A stretch of 64,000 bases of DNA from Adiantum capillus-veneris (Eukaryota > Streptophyta > Polypodiopsida > Polypodiales > Pteridaceae): positions 69,106,372 to 69,170,371 of the forward strand of contig CM043953.1 of NCBI GenBank assembly GCA_014529385.2. The letters are read 5' to 3'. Positions 22,401-32,163 of this stretch are shown here, piece by piece. The translations under genes were made by a program, and so were the position numbers. The notes beneath the pieces were generated by a model. The model was not told the DNA's origin and ran no database searches. It saw nothing but the letters and a program-made list of their open reading frames with translations. Each line of letters opens with the position of its first letter. Position 1 is the stretch's first letter.

Positions 22401-24736
22401 TTCTCATGACCAGCTACTTCATTTAGTATCTCATCCTGAAATGGGAGGGGAAAGTGATCTCTTTTTTTTGCCTCATTAAGTGGACGATAATCCACACACA
22501 CCCTCCACTTGCCGTTTTTCTTAGGAGTGACAACAACGGGAGAGACGCACTCTGACTTCTCCACTGGATAAATGAAACCTGCTGCTAGAAGCTTTCTTAC
22601 CTCCTTGAGTAGAGCTTGCTCCTTAATGACTCCTAGCCTTCGTAGCTTTTGAGCCTTAGGTGTGGCCTCTGGCTTCAACTCAATCTTGTGTTGAACAACA
22701 TCTACTCCACGCACATCGGTGTAGTCTTTAGAAAAAAGCCTCAGAAATTTCCTTAGCACACATTTGAACTCCTCTCTTTCATCCTTTGTAAGTGTTGTAG
22801 ACAACATACCTTCTAACATTCCTTCATCTTCCACCTTTTGGTTCTCTTGGGAACCTACCTCTTCCAAACCTCGAGAAGAGGTCTCTTGGTTGTTTGGCTT
22901 AAACCTTACCCCCATGACTTCAATGGAGGACTCCTCTTCAGTAATGCTGCCGCTACTTTCTTCTTCTGAAGTGTTTTCAGTCCAATCTTCTTCCGTCTCA
23001 CTTCGAGATGATTCTTCATGGAGCTCCTCTTGGCGTTGCTCCTTCATGTCAAAGACAACCTTCTTGTGATTGTCATTCCTGCAAATTAGCTTTCCACTCT
23101 CCCAATCCTGCAAAGCTCGCATTTTCATTAGACATGGTCTTCCTAGGATAAATGGGTAACCATTTCCCTTGGTAGACATGACATAGAAATCCACTGCCTT
23201 CTTAATGCCAAAGGCCTCCACAAAAACATTTTTACAAATGCCTACGCACCTAGCCTTGCTATTGTTTGCCATTTTCACTTTGATTTCAGGTGTCTCCTGG
23301 ATGTGCATGCCTAGTCTTTGCATGAGCCCTTCTGTCATGATGCAAATTTGTGCACCCCCATCCACTAGACCTTTCCTAACCAATCTTCCTTTTATGTAAC
23401 AATCTAGCACAGGTGTAATATCCTCGTTCATTTCAGCATGTGCAATTTTTACAACAGGAAAACTCTCTTTTACCTTTCTCCTAGTGCTAACTGCCTTTGT
23501 TAAATCCCTCTTAACTTGTGGGCATAATGCAAGAAACCGAGGCCATGAGATATCAGAACCCTTACCTCGCATGTCTTCCAACAGGTTGTATGAAGCCATA
23601 CCATGTCCAAGAGGGAAGTCTTGGAGATTGATACGACGTCGAGTCCTCTTAGCTTCCTTGGTCTCCTTTGCCTTCTTGCCTTGTCCATGGTCACTCTGTG
23701 ATGGGACACCCTCTTTCTCTTTACCTTTTCCTCGGCCACTCTTAATGCCATTTGCTTCCATGTCAACTTCATTTGAGTTTGTCACCTCTACCACATGCAC
23801 ATTTGGATCTGGCAAAGGTGGAACTCCTTCTACCCCTTGTGGAGGTGGTCTTGGTCCATTTGGTCTTTGTAGAAGCCTTGGTTGTTGACCAGTTCCTTCA
23901 CCTGCATTCATCACTGGGTAATTCAAGTTAGGTCTCCCTGGCTCCCCACGGGGCCAAGGACAATTATACATCCCATGTCCAGACTCACCGCAATTCCAAC
24001 ATTGCAAGACTCTCCTAGTTCGTGGCTCTCTCTCTTCTGACTTCTTTGCTTGTCCCTTTGGACCTACAGCTTGTGCAAGGTGAATTGACAGGCTGCTTAA
24101 AGATTTGTTTAGCTTCTCAATTACTTCCGCCGTTACCTCAGGAAGCTCCCTCGATGTTGATGCTTGTGACTTACCTTTGGGTCTAAGACCTTCTATTGGA
24201 ACCTCTCCCCTTAAGCACTTGAGTTTCCTATATTTCTCAACAGCCCTAGTTTCAGCTGCATCAAAGGTAGCAGGTGCACCCGCCTCAACTTTTACCTTAA
24301 GGTCAGGAAAGAGTCCGGCTATGAATCTCTCCTTCTTTAGAAATTCTGCACCATCACCAGGGTTAGCAACATTTCGTATCCATAGAGCCCAAAGACGTAG
24401 AAACTCTTGCTTGTACAAGTAGTAGTCATCTAAGTCTTTTTGCTTATGAGAAACAATGTCTTGCCATAATTTTTGAGTGTTTTGGGGATCAAAGAAGTAT
24501 TTCTTGAAACGATTCAAAACTTCTGTGTAATTCCCCTTAACTTCCTCAGGCAAAGAGTCAAACCAAGTGCTAGCATCTTTCCTAAGGACCACCTCAAACA
24601 TTTCTACACGTTCTTGATCAGTTATTATCCTCTTGATACGGCAAGACATCTTGAAATTCGCTAAAAATAATTCTGGATCCTCTCCAGGCTCTCCAAAGAA
24701 AAGAGGATACCCAGACATTTGGCGTTGGCTTTCCAT
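19481..24736 (-). CDS. Tat-lineage gypsy Gag-Pol polyprotein, intact (element B)
   Basis: An unbroken 1751-codon frame starting MESQRQMSGYPLFFGEPGED. Order: Gag (about residues 15-190); zinc knuckle CWNCGESGHGMYNC (about 245-258); protease with DGGAQICIM (about 459); reverse transcriptase with FIDDFCIYS (about 846); Ty3-type RNase H; second cellular-type RNase H with LFFDGAFRR (about 1136) and NNEAEYDTL; integrase with HHCC finger, core WGIDAMGPLP (about 1418), SDNGPGFRK (about 1480) and NGLVEKANG (about 1515); C-terminal LRYDNRFDAKFEIRWQGPY. All catalytic acidic residues I can locate are present. It is clearly homologous to element A over its whole length but from a different family, with strong divergence in Gag. 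The C-terminal tail (CPKAAVSCKYCYMKHEC) has a small cysteine cluster not seen in A. Confidence 0.96.
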   Translation of the reverse strand: MESQRQMSGYPLFFGEPGEDPELFLANFKMSCRIKRIITDQERVEMFEVVLRKDASTWFDSLPEEVKGNYTEVLNRFKKYFFDPQNTQKLWQDIVSHKQKDLDDYYLYKQEFLRLWALWIRNVANPGDGAEFLKKERFIAGLFPDLKVKVEAGAPATFDAAETRAVEKYRKLKCLRGEVPIEGLRPKGKSQASTSRELPEVTAEVIEKLNKSLSSLSIHLAQAVGPKGQAKKSEEREPRTRRVLQCWNCGESGHGMYNCPWPRGEPGRPNLNYPVMNAGEGTGQQPRLLQRPNGPRPPPQGVEGVPPLPDPNVHVVEVTNSNEVDMEANGIKSGRGKGKEKEGVPSQSDHGQGKKAKETKEAKRTRRRINLQDFPLGHGMASYNLLEDMRGKGSDISWPRFLALCPQVKRDLTKAVSTRRKVKESFPVVKIAHAEMNEDITPVLDCYIKGRLVRKGLVDGGAQICIMTEGLMQRLGMHIQETPEIKVKMANNSKARCVGICKNVFVEAFGIKKAVDFYVMSTKGNGYPFILGRPCLMKMRALQDWESGKLICRNDNHKKVVFDMKEQRQEELHEESSRSETEEDWTENTSEEESSGSITEEESSIEVMGVRFKPNNQETSSRGLEEVGSQENQKVEDEGMLEGMLSTTLTKDEREEFKCVLRKFLRLFSKDYTDVRGVDVVQHKIELKPEATPKAQKLRRLGVIKEQALLKEVRKLLAAGFIYPVEKSECVSPVVVTPKKNGKWRVCVDYRPLNEAKKRDHFPLPFQDEILNEVAGHEKYTVCDGYSGYFQIGIALEDQLKTTFITPWGCYAFRVMPFGLTNAPATFQRFMNMVFQAFFGKSIRVFIDDFCIYSSKSLHLQRVEEGLKKLYDMGGQLNPDKCHIAEDEVILLGHKVSYKGIEVDPSKAKALIELPSPKSLKEVTSFIQKVKYMSRFIHLASELLHPLQKLTQQVEFAWSDELEEYFCNIKAILSELPTLMPPCWEYTFFVSSSAGKETIGAVFLQQDPYSTRMRPIYFASRVMNALERGYTEAELMMLSLMFAIRKFRSYLLPKPFVILTAENLFPWVSSQMNLSTRISKWIMELQEFQYSFKVEDSVRARLAGILTYRVHEKEIKVLEVKTLPLPPPKSIPNAFTLFFDGAFRRATGKAGGGLVLLNPSGEVVMKEKFNLPGSTSNNEAEYDTLLHGLKMCIGQGIKCLMVKGDALLIVKQILGIWACKNESLRTKFHAIRKMFNQFEEVQLYHIPRKQNEDADLLAQQAVTCVEREVQVIMVAAAVKQPRYQGLESLAPIIGYILEGEFPPDFTKAHKRRLMKKASMYLFLEGSLYQRGKDKVCRRVPTIAEIPAILKGLHEAACGRHFSQELTVKKILLAGYVWPNLHVDVQHWCKSCHNCQVNGNRRLIYGPRQIVLANGPFEKWGIDAMGPLPRTKNGKLYILVAVDYMTRWVEAQSVAKVNERTVSKFVYTHIYCRFGTPLEILSDNGPGFRKGLLTEVCEELHILHRHSTPYYPQSNGLVEKANGVIAGIIRKMVQNKTKLWDDFLDGALWAYRTTYREATEFTPFHLVYGQEALQPIELNIPTMRLHGKGAQDDQEVWMDRLLTLVELEWKREAAYECYKRKATQAKETHDKKLKDKGIKEGELVLRYDNRFDAKFEIRWQGPYIVKKAFNSSYYQLMDLNGKEHSRKVNGYRLKLYLSRLLPKICPKAAVSCKYCYMKHECNSSQNSEGPNNKDLVKDSEALSLEKMLYDGT

Positions 24737-24821
24737 TGAATTGATTTCAAAGTGACACCCGTTTTTGTTTTTCTTTCTTAAAAAGATTTACACAATAATG
24801 TTTTCTAGCTTGCAATCTATT

Positions 24822-25040
24822 CTACAACAAAATAAAGATATTCACATCAAACGACCTATGATAATCAATAAGAGGTAGGATGACAGGGTTTGGTGATGCG
24901 AGAATTTCTCCTACTCTTTGGGCACCAAACATGAACACCATACGTTGTTGAAAATGGATTTTCCTACTAATTGCAATGTTTATTCTGATGTGTGGAGTGA
25001 AATGGAAGGGGAAAACCTCTATTCCTGGGCCATTATCCAT
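24822..25040 (-). CDS. Small leader ORF 2 (72 aa) of element B
   Basis: 72 codons, starting MDNGPGIEVFPFHF and ending 85 bases before Gag-Pol. It aligns with the leader ORF just upstream (25062-25274) and with that of element A (5362-5580): RKIHFQQRMV, then GAQRVGEI, ASPNPVILPLI, and a FDVNIFILL end. The similarity between the two neighbours points to tandem duplication within element B. Function unknown. The hydrophobic tail may be a membrane anchor or a core strand; this is inference only. Confidence 0.6.
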   Translation of the reverse strand: MDNGPGIEVFPFHFTPHIRINIAISRKIHFQQRMVFMFGAQRVGEILASPNPVILPLIDYHRSFDVNIFILL

Positions 25041-25061
25041 GGTCTATGCATGACCTAATGC

Positions 25062-25274
25062 TTAAAATAAAACAAAAATATAGACGTCCAAACTAAGGTC
25101 GTACCTAATGAGAGGCAAAATAAAAGGATTTACTGAAGCGTTTATCTCGGCCAACCTAAGAGGACCTAAAATTCTACGAATGACATGTTGAAATTGCAAC
25201 TTAGTACTAACAATTATGTGTACCTTTTGCCTTGCAATGGGAATGAAGGGATCATACAAATTTTCGTGATTCAT
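25062..25274 (-). CDS. Small leader ORF 1 (70 aa) of element B
   Basis: 70 codons, starting MNHENLYDPFIPIARQK. The start MNHENL resembles MNQDNL of the element A ORF. The alignable core is TKLQFQHVIRR, GPLRLAEI, ASVNPFILPLI and LDVYIFVLF. It ends 21 bases before ORF 2 begins, so the two could be read by reinitiation on one RNA. It lies 52 bases inside the primer-binding site. No known family recognised. Confidence 0.6.
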   Translation of the reverse strand: MNHENLYDPFIPIARQKVHIIVSTKLQFQHVIRRILGPLRLAEINASVNPFILPLIRYDLSLDVYIFVLF

Positions 25275-25325
25275 GCAACTACTTGACTATGCTAAAGGTT
25301 GATTCTACACAAAAATACACAAGCC

Positions 25326-25343
25326 GTCCTCAGTGGGGGCACC
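25326..25343 (-). promoter_or_regulatory. Primer-binding site of element B
   Basis: The minus strand reads TGGTGCCCCCACTGAGGA, three bases beyond the LTR end. It is identical to the site in element A. Weaker versions occur on the plus strand at 34894-34911 and 39168-39185 in the decayed Tat element. Confidence 0.88.
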
Positions 25344-25520
25344 AATTTGAGGCGGTCTGGGGCGGGAAACAAGAAGAGTGGCCTCCAAGCACTCTTCTAG
25401 GCTCCCATGCTGCTCAATTGGGTTGGGGTTGGGAAAAAACAACAAACACACACACAAACCCGCAACCTAACCCTACACAAATTTGGGGCACCACCTAGTT
25501 TTGGATGCGAACTAGGACGC

Positions 25521-25524
25521 GTAG

Positions 25525-25620
<96 letters not shown>
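25521..25620. repeat. (GATA)n-(GA)n compound microsatellite in the right LTR
   Basis: Homologous to the run at 17180-17302 but about 20 bases shorter, showing slippage since insertion. Confidence 0.95.
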
Positions 25621-25622
<2 letters not shown>

Positions 25623-26256
25623 CGGGCTGCTTTGAAACGTATCGGCAATGATCAAGCAAACACCACTATATATTTAAGAAAGAGAGAGAAAGGGGGAGGG
25701 GGTGCTTGTTGCATTAATACCTTCTTACAAATCTGTCATGACAAATCAAAGTGAGATTAGTATTTGTTCAACATAGCTTGCGTAAATTTCACCACAACAC
25801 ATCACTGTCTTAAGGTCAGGGGAGTCCTCTCCACCCTGTCGCCCTCTTACAGTATGTGGGACTTATGGCTAGATTGATGACAACACCAGAGACAAGCTAT
25901 CAAGAACTTAACAAAAAACACCAAGACACTTACGCATCATTGTTGTCCATTACTTCACGTTGGAAGGGAGACAAAGTATCCAAGCTTAGTCCAAATCCAC
26001 CCTCCTTGATTCAGCAAATGTTGGGCTTACACTAGTAGGAGAAATGATAGATTTCCTACTCTCAATTGAATGATCACTCTCTCTCTTACAATGGCATAGA
26101 GTTCCCTTGCTAATCCCCTATTACCACACATGCACATGCATAAGACAATGAGCTTCCACTCAAGAGCTCCTTCTAGAGAGGTTGAGCTTGGCTTCTCAAG
26201 CTATAGCATAGTGCTCTTGCATATGGCTCCCCCCTTTTGTGCTAGCTACACCCTCC

Positions 26257-26264
26257 TTTTGTAG
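26257..26264 (-). promoter_or_regulatory. Mutated TATA box in the 5' LTR of element B
   Basis: The minus strand reads CTACAAAAGG, where the left LTR has CTATAAAAGG (17959-17968). The change hits the core of the TATA motif in the LTR copy that would drive genomic RNA. The flanking bases also differ slightly. Confidence 0.5.
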
Positions 26265-29200
26265 AAATTTTGAAGGCTAGGGTTACTCCTCTAACCATGG
26301 TTGGGTTAGATTTTCAGCCATTTATCTAATTTCTTTTGCTTGGAGTTATCAAGAAGTTGGTGGGGAAAGAGAGAGGAGAGAAATGGAGGTGATAGGACTT
26401 TTCATAGTGGGTTAGTGTTAGTAGAGTAGGTATTAATTTACAAATGGAATTGGATATTTACAATGGGAGTATCCATGTAGGATACAAATAAGGAAAAAAA
26501 ACTCTTAAGAGGTAAGAAAAGGTGGATTTCTTACAAGGTTGATGCTCCAAGTGTCTTGAGTAGGGTCAATTTTGACGCTTGTTGACGGTCCACTAGCTTT
26601 GACGGTACATTTTTTCTCCACTCTTGACCTTCCTTGAGAGACAAGGTAATTGAAGCTGAGTAATCAACGACCATGATGCTGTCTTTTAAGAGAAGAGGCT
26701 GAATTTTGTGGTTTTTTTGATAGATATGGGTAAATTGGAGGAGGAAAAATGAGACTAGGTGGTCAATTTTGGAATGGAATTGTGTGTGGGAGGTATGAGT
26801 TCACCATGGTTTCTCTTATTCTTCAAGGTTGAGGAGAAGGTGAGTAGGGTGCAGAGAGGAGTGGTGAGAGAGGTGGGGATGATGAGTGGAGAAGTGTGTG
26901 TGAAAGAGGAAAATGATAAAGTGGAAGAGAGAGTGTGGCTGCATAGCATGGGAAAACTGGGGTCCACTAATAAAATCATAGCTCACAGCTCGTAGCTCAA
27001 AAAAACATGAAAAAATTTGAGGCAAAAGTTCAGCCCACGAGCTACAACTTTTGTTTGTATCACCTTTTCAAATTCGGAGAGCAAGTGAACTTTAAAAATT
27101 TAGCAAAACCGACCGTTTTTTTCCACTGCACAAAGTCCTTGTGGGGTCCTTCTTTGGATGATTCTTTTGAATACCTCCAAGAGTGAGCCCTCCATAGTGC
27201 ATGTATGCATGCCACCTACCCTTGACCTTATTTGGTAGGTCTATAATTGAAGATATTGTTGAGATTATGATATAAGTGAATAGTACAACTAAGAAAATCA
27301 AATATTGAGGGGTCTCAAAAATATGTACATGTCAAATATAAATAATATAAGTGGAAAAAATATAAAGGGGTCAAAAGAAATCTCTCTCATTATGAGGCTA
27401 CCATAAAAAGATAAATATTTTTGGTGTTCTAATTTTTTAGAAAAAAACAAAATAGATGTAGGAAGGGAAAAATCACAATAGTGAAAAAATATACACATAA
27501 ATAAAACTAGTTTTTTTGGATTTTTGTTGGGGTGGAGTTACACCAAATATAAGAGAAGCTTACATGAAAATATTTCTATATGGAATAAAGAGTATGAAAA
27601 ATGGTAAGAAAAATTGTGGTAATGGTGAGGCAATGTACAGAGCATAAATAACACACACCTAGGTAGAAATATTTAAATAAATACCAAAATAATTATGAAA
27701 AAATCTTTTATTTAGGCCCTATATACAAAGAAATATTTACATACGCATGGGCCATAATATACTTATATTTTTTATATTTTTTATATTTTTTGGCTCAACT
27801 AGCCCAATGACTAGCTAATTGAGGGTTTTTTATTTCAGTAAGGAGATATGGGAAAAGTCCCCTAACTCACACGCACCTATATACAGTGAGATGTTAAGGA
27901 TAGCCACAGTGTTTGGGTGATTTTGGTAGGGTTAGGTAACTCACTGTGGCAATTACAAAGAGCCGAAAAAACTGTTATGACTGTTTTTGGTTGAACATAA
28001 ATGTTCAATAGGGGGTGGGAAATGATGATACAACCAAACTTGGTCGATGCTAAAAGATGTGTTATGAAGTGCTAAGGATGCTATCAAGTTTGAGGTAAAG
28101 TGCTAAAGCAAGTGTGAAGGTCCTGGGCAAGCAGGTGGTAGCTGTTGTGTATGTCTAATGAGGTTTCGTAGGCCAAAAGATCTCCAGAAGGGGCCAGACG
28201 GGATGGTAGGTAAAGATGCCTGGAATGTTGAGTGTTTTCTTTGGAATGTGGTGCTCAAGTGTTGGAGCATGTTAGTCCTTCAAGATTGAGAATCGGATCT
28301 CAAATGTGCAAGATACGGTTAGTTGAAAGTTTGTCAGGGGCCAGTTATGTGCCCACTTGATTGCATTGGAGAATGTGCCAACTAGTGGATTTTGAGCCTT
28401 GGTAGGGTTTGCAAAGCTAGTTCCAGCATGAGAAGTCAACAAGAAGTGACATCTTGTCAATCGGATGCCCGAGTAGTTGGATACGGTTTGTCAAAGTTTG
28501 TGTCAGTTGACGGCAATGTGGTGTTGGGATTTTTCTCCTGGTCTTATGGCCTGAATTGGAGGGCTTTGGAGCCTCAGAATGTGGAAACATTTGCAAAGAT
28601 TAAAGTTCATAATGGTGGATTTTGGTGGACTCAGTGATCGGAACATCAGGCAGGAAGTTGCAATGATCTGAAGTCGGGAGAAAAAAACAAAAGTTTTTTT
28701 TATACTTTTGGAACTTCACGGAGACTTATGAGGTTGGAGCAGTGAGGGGGTGCCACATGGCACCTCCCACAAACCCGTATGCAGGACCTTGTGTCACCCC
28801 TCTCAGGTATTTATAGTGCATTGGCACCCTATATTGGCATCACAAGGTGGCGTGGAGTCTTGAGCTCTGTGGCTATGACTTGGTCACTGTGGGCACTGCG
28901 TAGTGATGCCCTAGTTGGATTTTGTGGCAAAGATGGAGGCGCGCAATGATGCCCGTTGTCATGGTGGCAAAGATGGAGATGTGCAATGATACTTGCTATC
29001 GTGGTGGGTGTCGTGGGAAGTCGATTGTGGTGGTAGACAATGAGATGGTAGGCATTCCCGTTAGGGGCGTTCTCGTGGTGCCCTTGGGCACCAAACCTTT
29101 TATTGAAGAGTAAATAGTCCAGAGGGGTTGTCACAATGCCGTGACATACCCCTAGGGCTCAAGAGAGGTCTCCCACCGATCTTGAAAAGCCAGTTGACTT

Positions 29201-29611
29201 GGAAAATGGCTGAGGGGTGGTCCCCATACAATCAAGTGGAGGAAAGTGGCTGAGGTGTCTACGCCATACAAAATATGCCAAATATGGAGTGCCAAGTGTG
29301 TGTGATGTAATCCGAGTGCTTAAAAGGGCTCAAGTGAGTTGCGCAAGCCAAGATAAATCCCATTTTTTGCTTTTTTGGAATAAAGGGATTTTTTGGAGCC
29401 ATGGCTTTTGGGGCCATTTGTTTTTTAACATGAAGGAGGAGGAGAGTGCCCTGCACAGCACGGAGGTGCTTTTGTAACCATTCTTGAAGAAAAATCTTTA
29501 CATTGCTCCACACGATGCTGATTTCCCACCCCCTTTCTTTTGTTATTGTGCTTTGCTTTGTGGTGTCGGTGTTGGTGTGGTTGTGTGTAGCCTCAAGCCG
29601 AGGTTGTGGTG

Positions 29612-29614
<3 letters not shown>

Positions 29615-29655
<41 letters not shown>
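29615..29655. repeat. (AG)20 microsatellite
   Basis: A perfect AG run, separated by GCGGGCAGGC from a poly-G tract of 31 bases. The 75-153 residue frames crossing it are low-complexity artefacts. Confidence 0.95.
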
Positions 29656-29657
<2 letters not shown>

Positions 29658-29663
29658 GGCAGG

Positions 29664-29664
<1 letters not shown>

Positions 29665-29695
<31 letters not shown>
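29665..29695. repeat. Poly-G tract, 31 bases
   Basis: Thirty-one consecutive G on the plus strand. The true length may differ from the assembled length because such tracts are hard to sequence. Confidence 0.9.
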
Positions 29696-29697
<2 letters not shown>

Positions 29698-30298
29698 GTG
29701 TGTGGTTGTAGTGTGGAAAAATGGTTTGTCTCTATGGAATGTGCTCGAGATTTTGGAGGCATGTATATGTGCATTGGTGTACTAGGACAAATGTTTGCAA
29801 GTAAGATTGTGTCATTTTTGAAGGTGACATCTAGTGGTTCTTTGGGGTATTGTGTATATCGCTATAGAGAGGAAATTTTTTTGTGTTCCGGGTGTGTATC
29901 CCTTTCCACTATGGTGAGTAGGGAGGCAGTCAGTGGTCCACACAATGGGGGTGGGGGGATCTAAGGTAGATTCTATGTAGTAACCCCCCTCCAACCCAGT
30001 ATATGATTATGTCATAGAGAATTCACTCATCTTGCAATAACATCAAGGTATTTCCCAAATCTTGTCCTTTGCAAAATATATCCATGTGAATACTATGAAC
30101 CAACTCTCTTGCTTGGGACACCTTGGCATGTATACTTGTATCAACACCTTAGCCTTACAAGAAATCATTAGACTGCATTTTATGTTACCAATCCCTGTAG
30201 ATGCTATTTGGTGTTGATTTATGCTTTGGAATCAATTCAAAACCAAATTGAGATGTGGAAAGTGTTAGGGGCAATTTAAAGCTCTACCATGTTGTTTA

Positions 30299-30895
30299 GG
30301 GATTTTAATATGGGTCAGCACTCAGACAACAAATTTAGAGGGGCGGGTCAAGGGACCAACTGAAAGAAGCCTTAAATTTGTGGGACTTAGGAGAAGTTGC
30401 ATGGCTCAAGCCAGGCCACAGTTTAAGAGTTGTCTTTTACATCACTATCCCCTCCACAAAGCTCGCAAGTCTTTCACCAAGCTCAAGGCTAGGCCTCGGT
30501 TCAAGAGTTGTCTTTTAGATCACTATCCCCTCCATCATCACAATTGATGACAAAGCCACCAAGGTTAGAAATCATTGGTTTCACATATCCCTCACTTTGT
30601 TTCAATTGGAAGTAGTTCAATCCTCTCTCAAAAGGATTTGGACAAACGCCTCTTCTCAAAGAAGTACACCAGCACCTATGTGGCCAACCACCATTAATGC
30701 TACCCAAAAATCCCTAATAGAATTTAGGAAAGAAGTGACCAAAATCCATAGAAAAAGAAGAGATATGATATATCAAGATCTAATTGACCTTAATTCTATC
30801 TCCAACCCTTCAACTGAAGTTCAAAATTTGATCTCTTTTTTGAAATCTCAAAAAAATACGGAAGAGGAAATTTCCTTTCAGTACATTACCTTGGA
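30299..30895 (+). pseudogene. LINE endonuclease-linker fragment
   Basis: 30299-30315 encodes GDFNMG, the apurinic-endonuclease motif of LINE elements, followed by DNKFRG. A decayed SDHYP-like signature lies near 30515. 30597-30895 is an open stretch rich in basic and hydrophilic residues (FRKEVTKIHRKRRDMIYQDL...NPSTEVQ) that fits the linker between endonuclease and reverse transcriptase. Several stops and frameshifts. Two near-copies of GAGTTGTCTTTTASATCACT (30428 and 30503) show a local duplication of about 75 bp. Confidence 0.45.
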
Positions 30896-32163
30896 GAGGG
30901 GGAATGGGGAGCACACCCAAAACACACACATATGCTGCACTATAGCTCAAGGCATTCACAACACCCCTATCTTCTCAGAAACACCTTCAAAAGATAGAAT
31001 TTACACTCACAGGCCACCGCCACCTCCTAGACACTTCTCAACACACTCATGCTAGCCAGAATGCCATTCAACTCACGCACACCACCAACACTCGTTTCGA
31101 CATGCCCAACGCACACCACCACTGAAATTTTCACTCCCTTTGCACCACAAAACGGGTCGCTGGCACACACTTCCATCGGCACCGACACACACAACGAGCA
31201 AGAGAAAGGAGAGGAGAAGGGGGAAATGATGCCAAAACGGGAGGCAATGGCTTAAGATTTCTTAGCAAGAGTCCACATCGTCTTTCATATGCCACAAACA
31301 GTGAGCTTATACAAAAAAGCAGCTCCAAGGGCTCACACTTGACTTTTTGCACCTTCACTGTTCAAAAATAGGGGAAAGGCCCCCACAATAATTTCAAAAA
31401 GGGGGTTTATAGGGGAGCCCCGCCCTTTTTTAGTAACTCGGATTCTATTGGACCATTGAGATGCTTTACTTAACAACTTTTTAAGGCTTGATTGAAGCTC
31501 CTCAGTCGACCTTCCTTCCGGTCTCTCTCACACTCATCACTGGCTCCGCGGGGGGGGGGGGGGGGGGGGCACTAGTGCCAGCGGTAGTGCTCCCTTTATC
31601 CCCAATTAAACCTTGATGGTTATATGTCATTTGTGTGGGTGTATCTATCTTATCTCCCAATGTGTAGCATTTCTAGGCCATCTTTTCCTTGTTGCCTTTT
31701 CTGTCTATAGCCTCACTTGGAATCAATAGACAAAATGTATAGAGGATTTGTTTATAATATTTTCAAGTTTCTTTTAAGCTCTCAATTTTTCTATATGAAA
31801 CTTTCATGTGAGAGTTATGAGGCATTCCATGGAGTGTTCATTTTATGCCAACTTTGGTGTATTTGCATGTAAAAGGTATTGTGGCCATATTTATGAACAT
31901 TAAGAGAGATATATTTTTCTTTTTGCAAAACTCACAATTGTGAGTGGATTATATTAAAATAGCAAAAAATTACAAGTTCTTATCATGCTTGTGTCATGCC
32001 ATGACCATCATTACATCGGCTAATAGGGGAGCCACCCCATGGCAAGAGATGAGCTCATATGTTTACCCAAGAGAGTCAGCCATTACGGTGCCTAAGGCCT
32101 TGTTCCACTCATCTGAGTTTATCTATTTTTTTATTGTGATGATTGGGTTCTTACTTTCTTGGT
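30896..32163. other. Gene-free stretch
   Basis: CA-rich sequence at 30.9-31.2 kb, then a 20-base poly-G tract at 31550-31569 and AT-rich DNA. No coding similarity recognised. Confidence 0.4.
31550..31569. repeat. Poly-G tract, 20 bases
   Basis: Twenty consecutive G after GGCTCCGC. It is the second of three such tracts in this 10-kb interval. Confidence 0.9.

Larger units (their letters stand above)
25347..27980 (-). repeat. 5' LTR of element B (2.63 kb)
   Basis: Matches 17003-19452 closely. The outer end reads AACTGTTATGA where the left copy has AACGGCTATCA, so the terminal dinucleotide has been lost. It carries the 232-bp block at 26513-26744 missing from the left copy, and lacks 21 bp between two ATCAC repeats near 25798. 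Confidence 0.92.
27986..30298. other. Gene-free stretch with microsatellites
   Basis: No supported gene. 28.74-28.83 kb has an LTR-like look (TATTTATAGTGC after CACATGGCACC), but I found no partner. Near 28.93-28.99 kb the phrase GTGGCAAAGATGGAG..GCAATGATRCY is repeated. The (AG)20 run and poly-G tract are listed separately. Confidence 0.4.

Noticed and set aside
28740-28860. LTR-like segment with TATTTATAG
   Set aside because: No second copy, primer site or polypurine tract found in the window.
29259-29964. Overlapping 75-171 codon frames on both strands around the AG and G tracts
   Set aside because: Polyglycine/polyproline and Arg-Glu repeats from simple sequence; no flanking coding signal.
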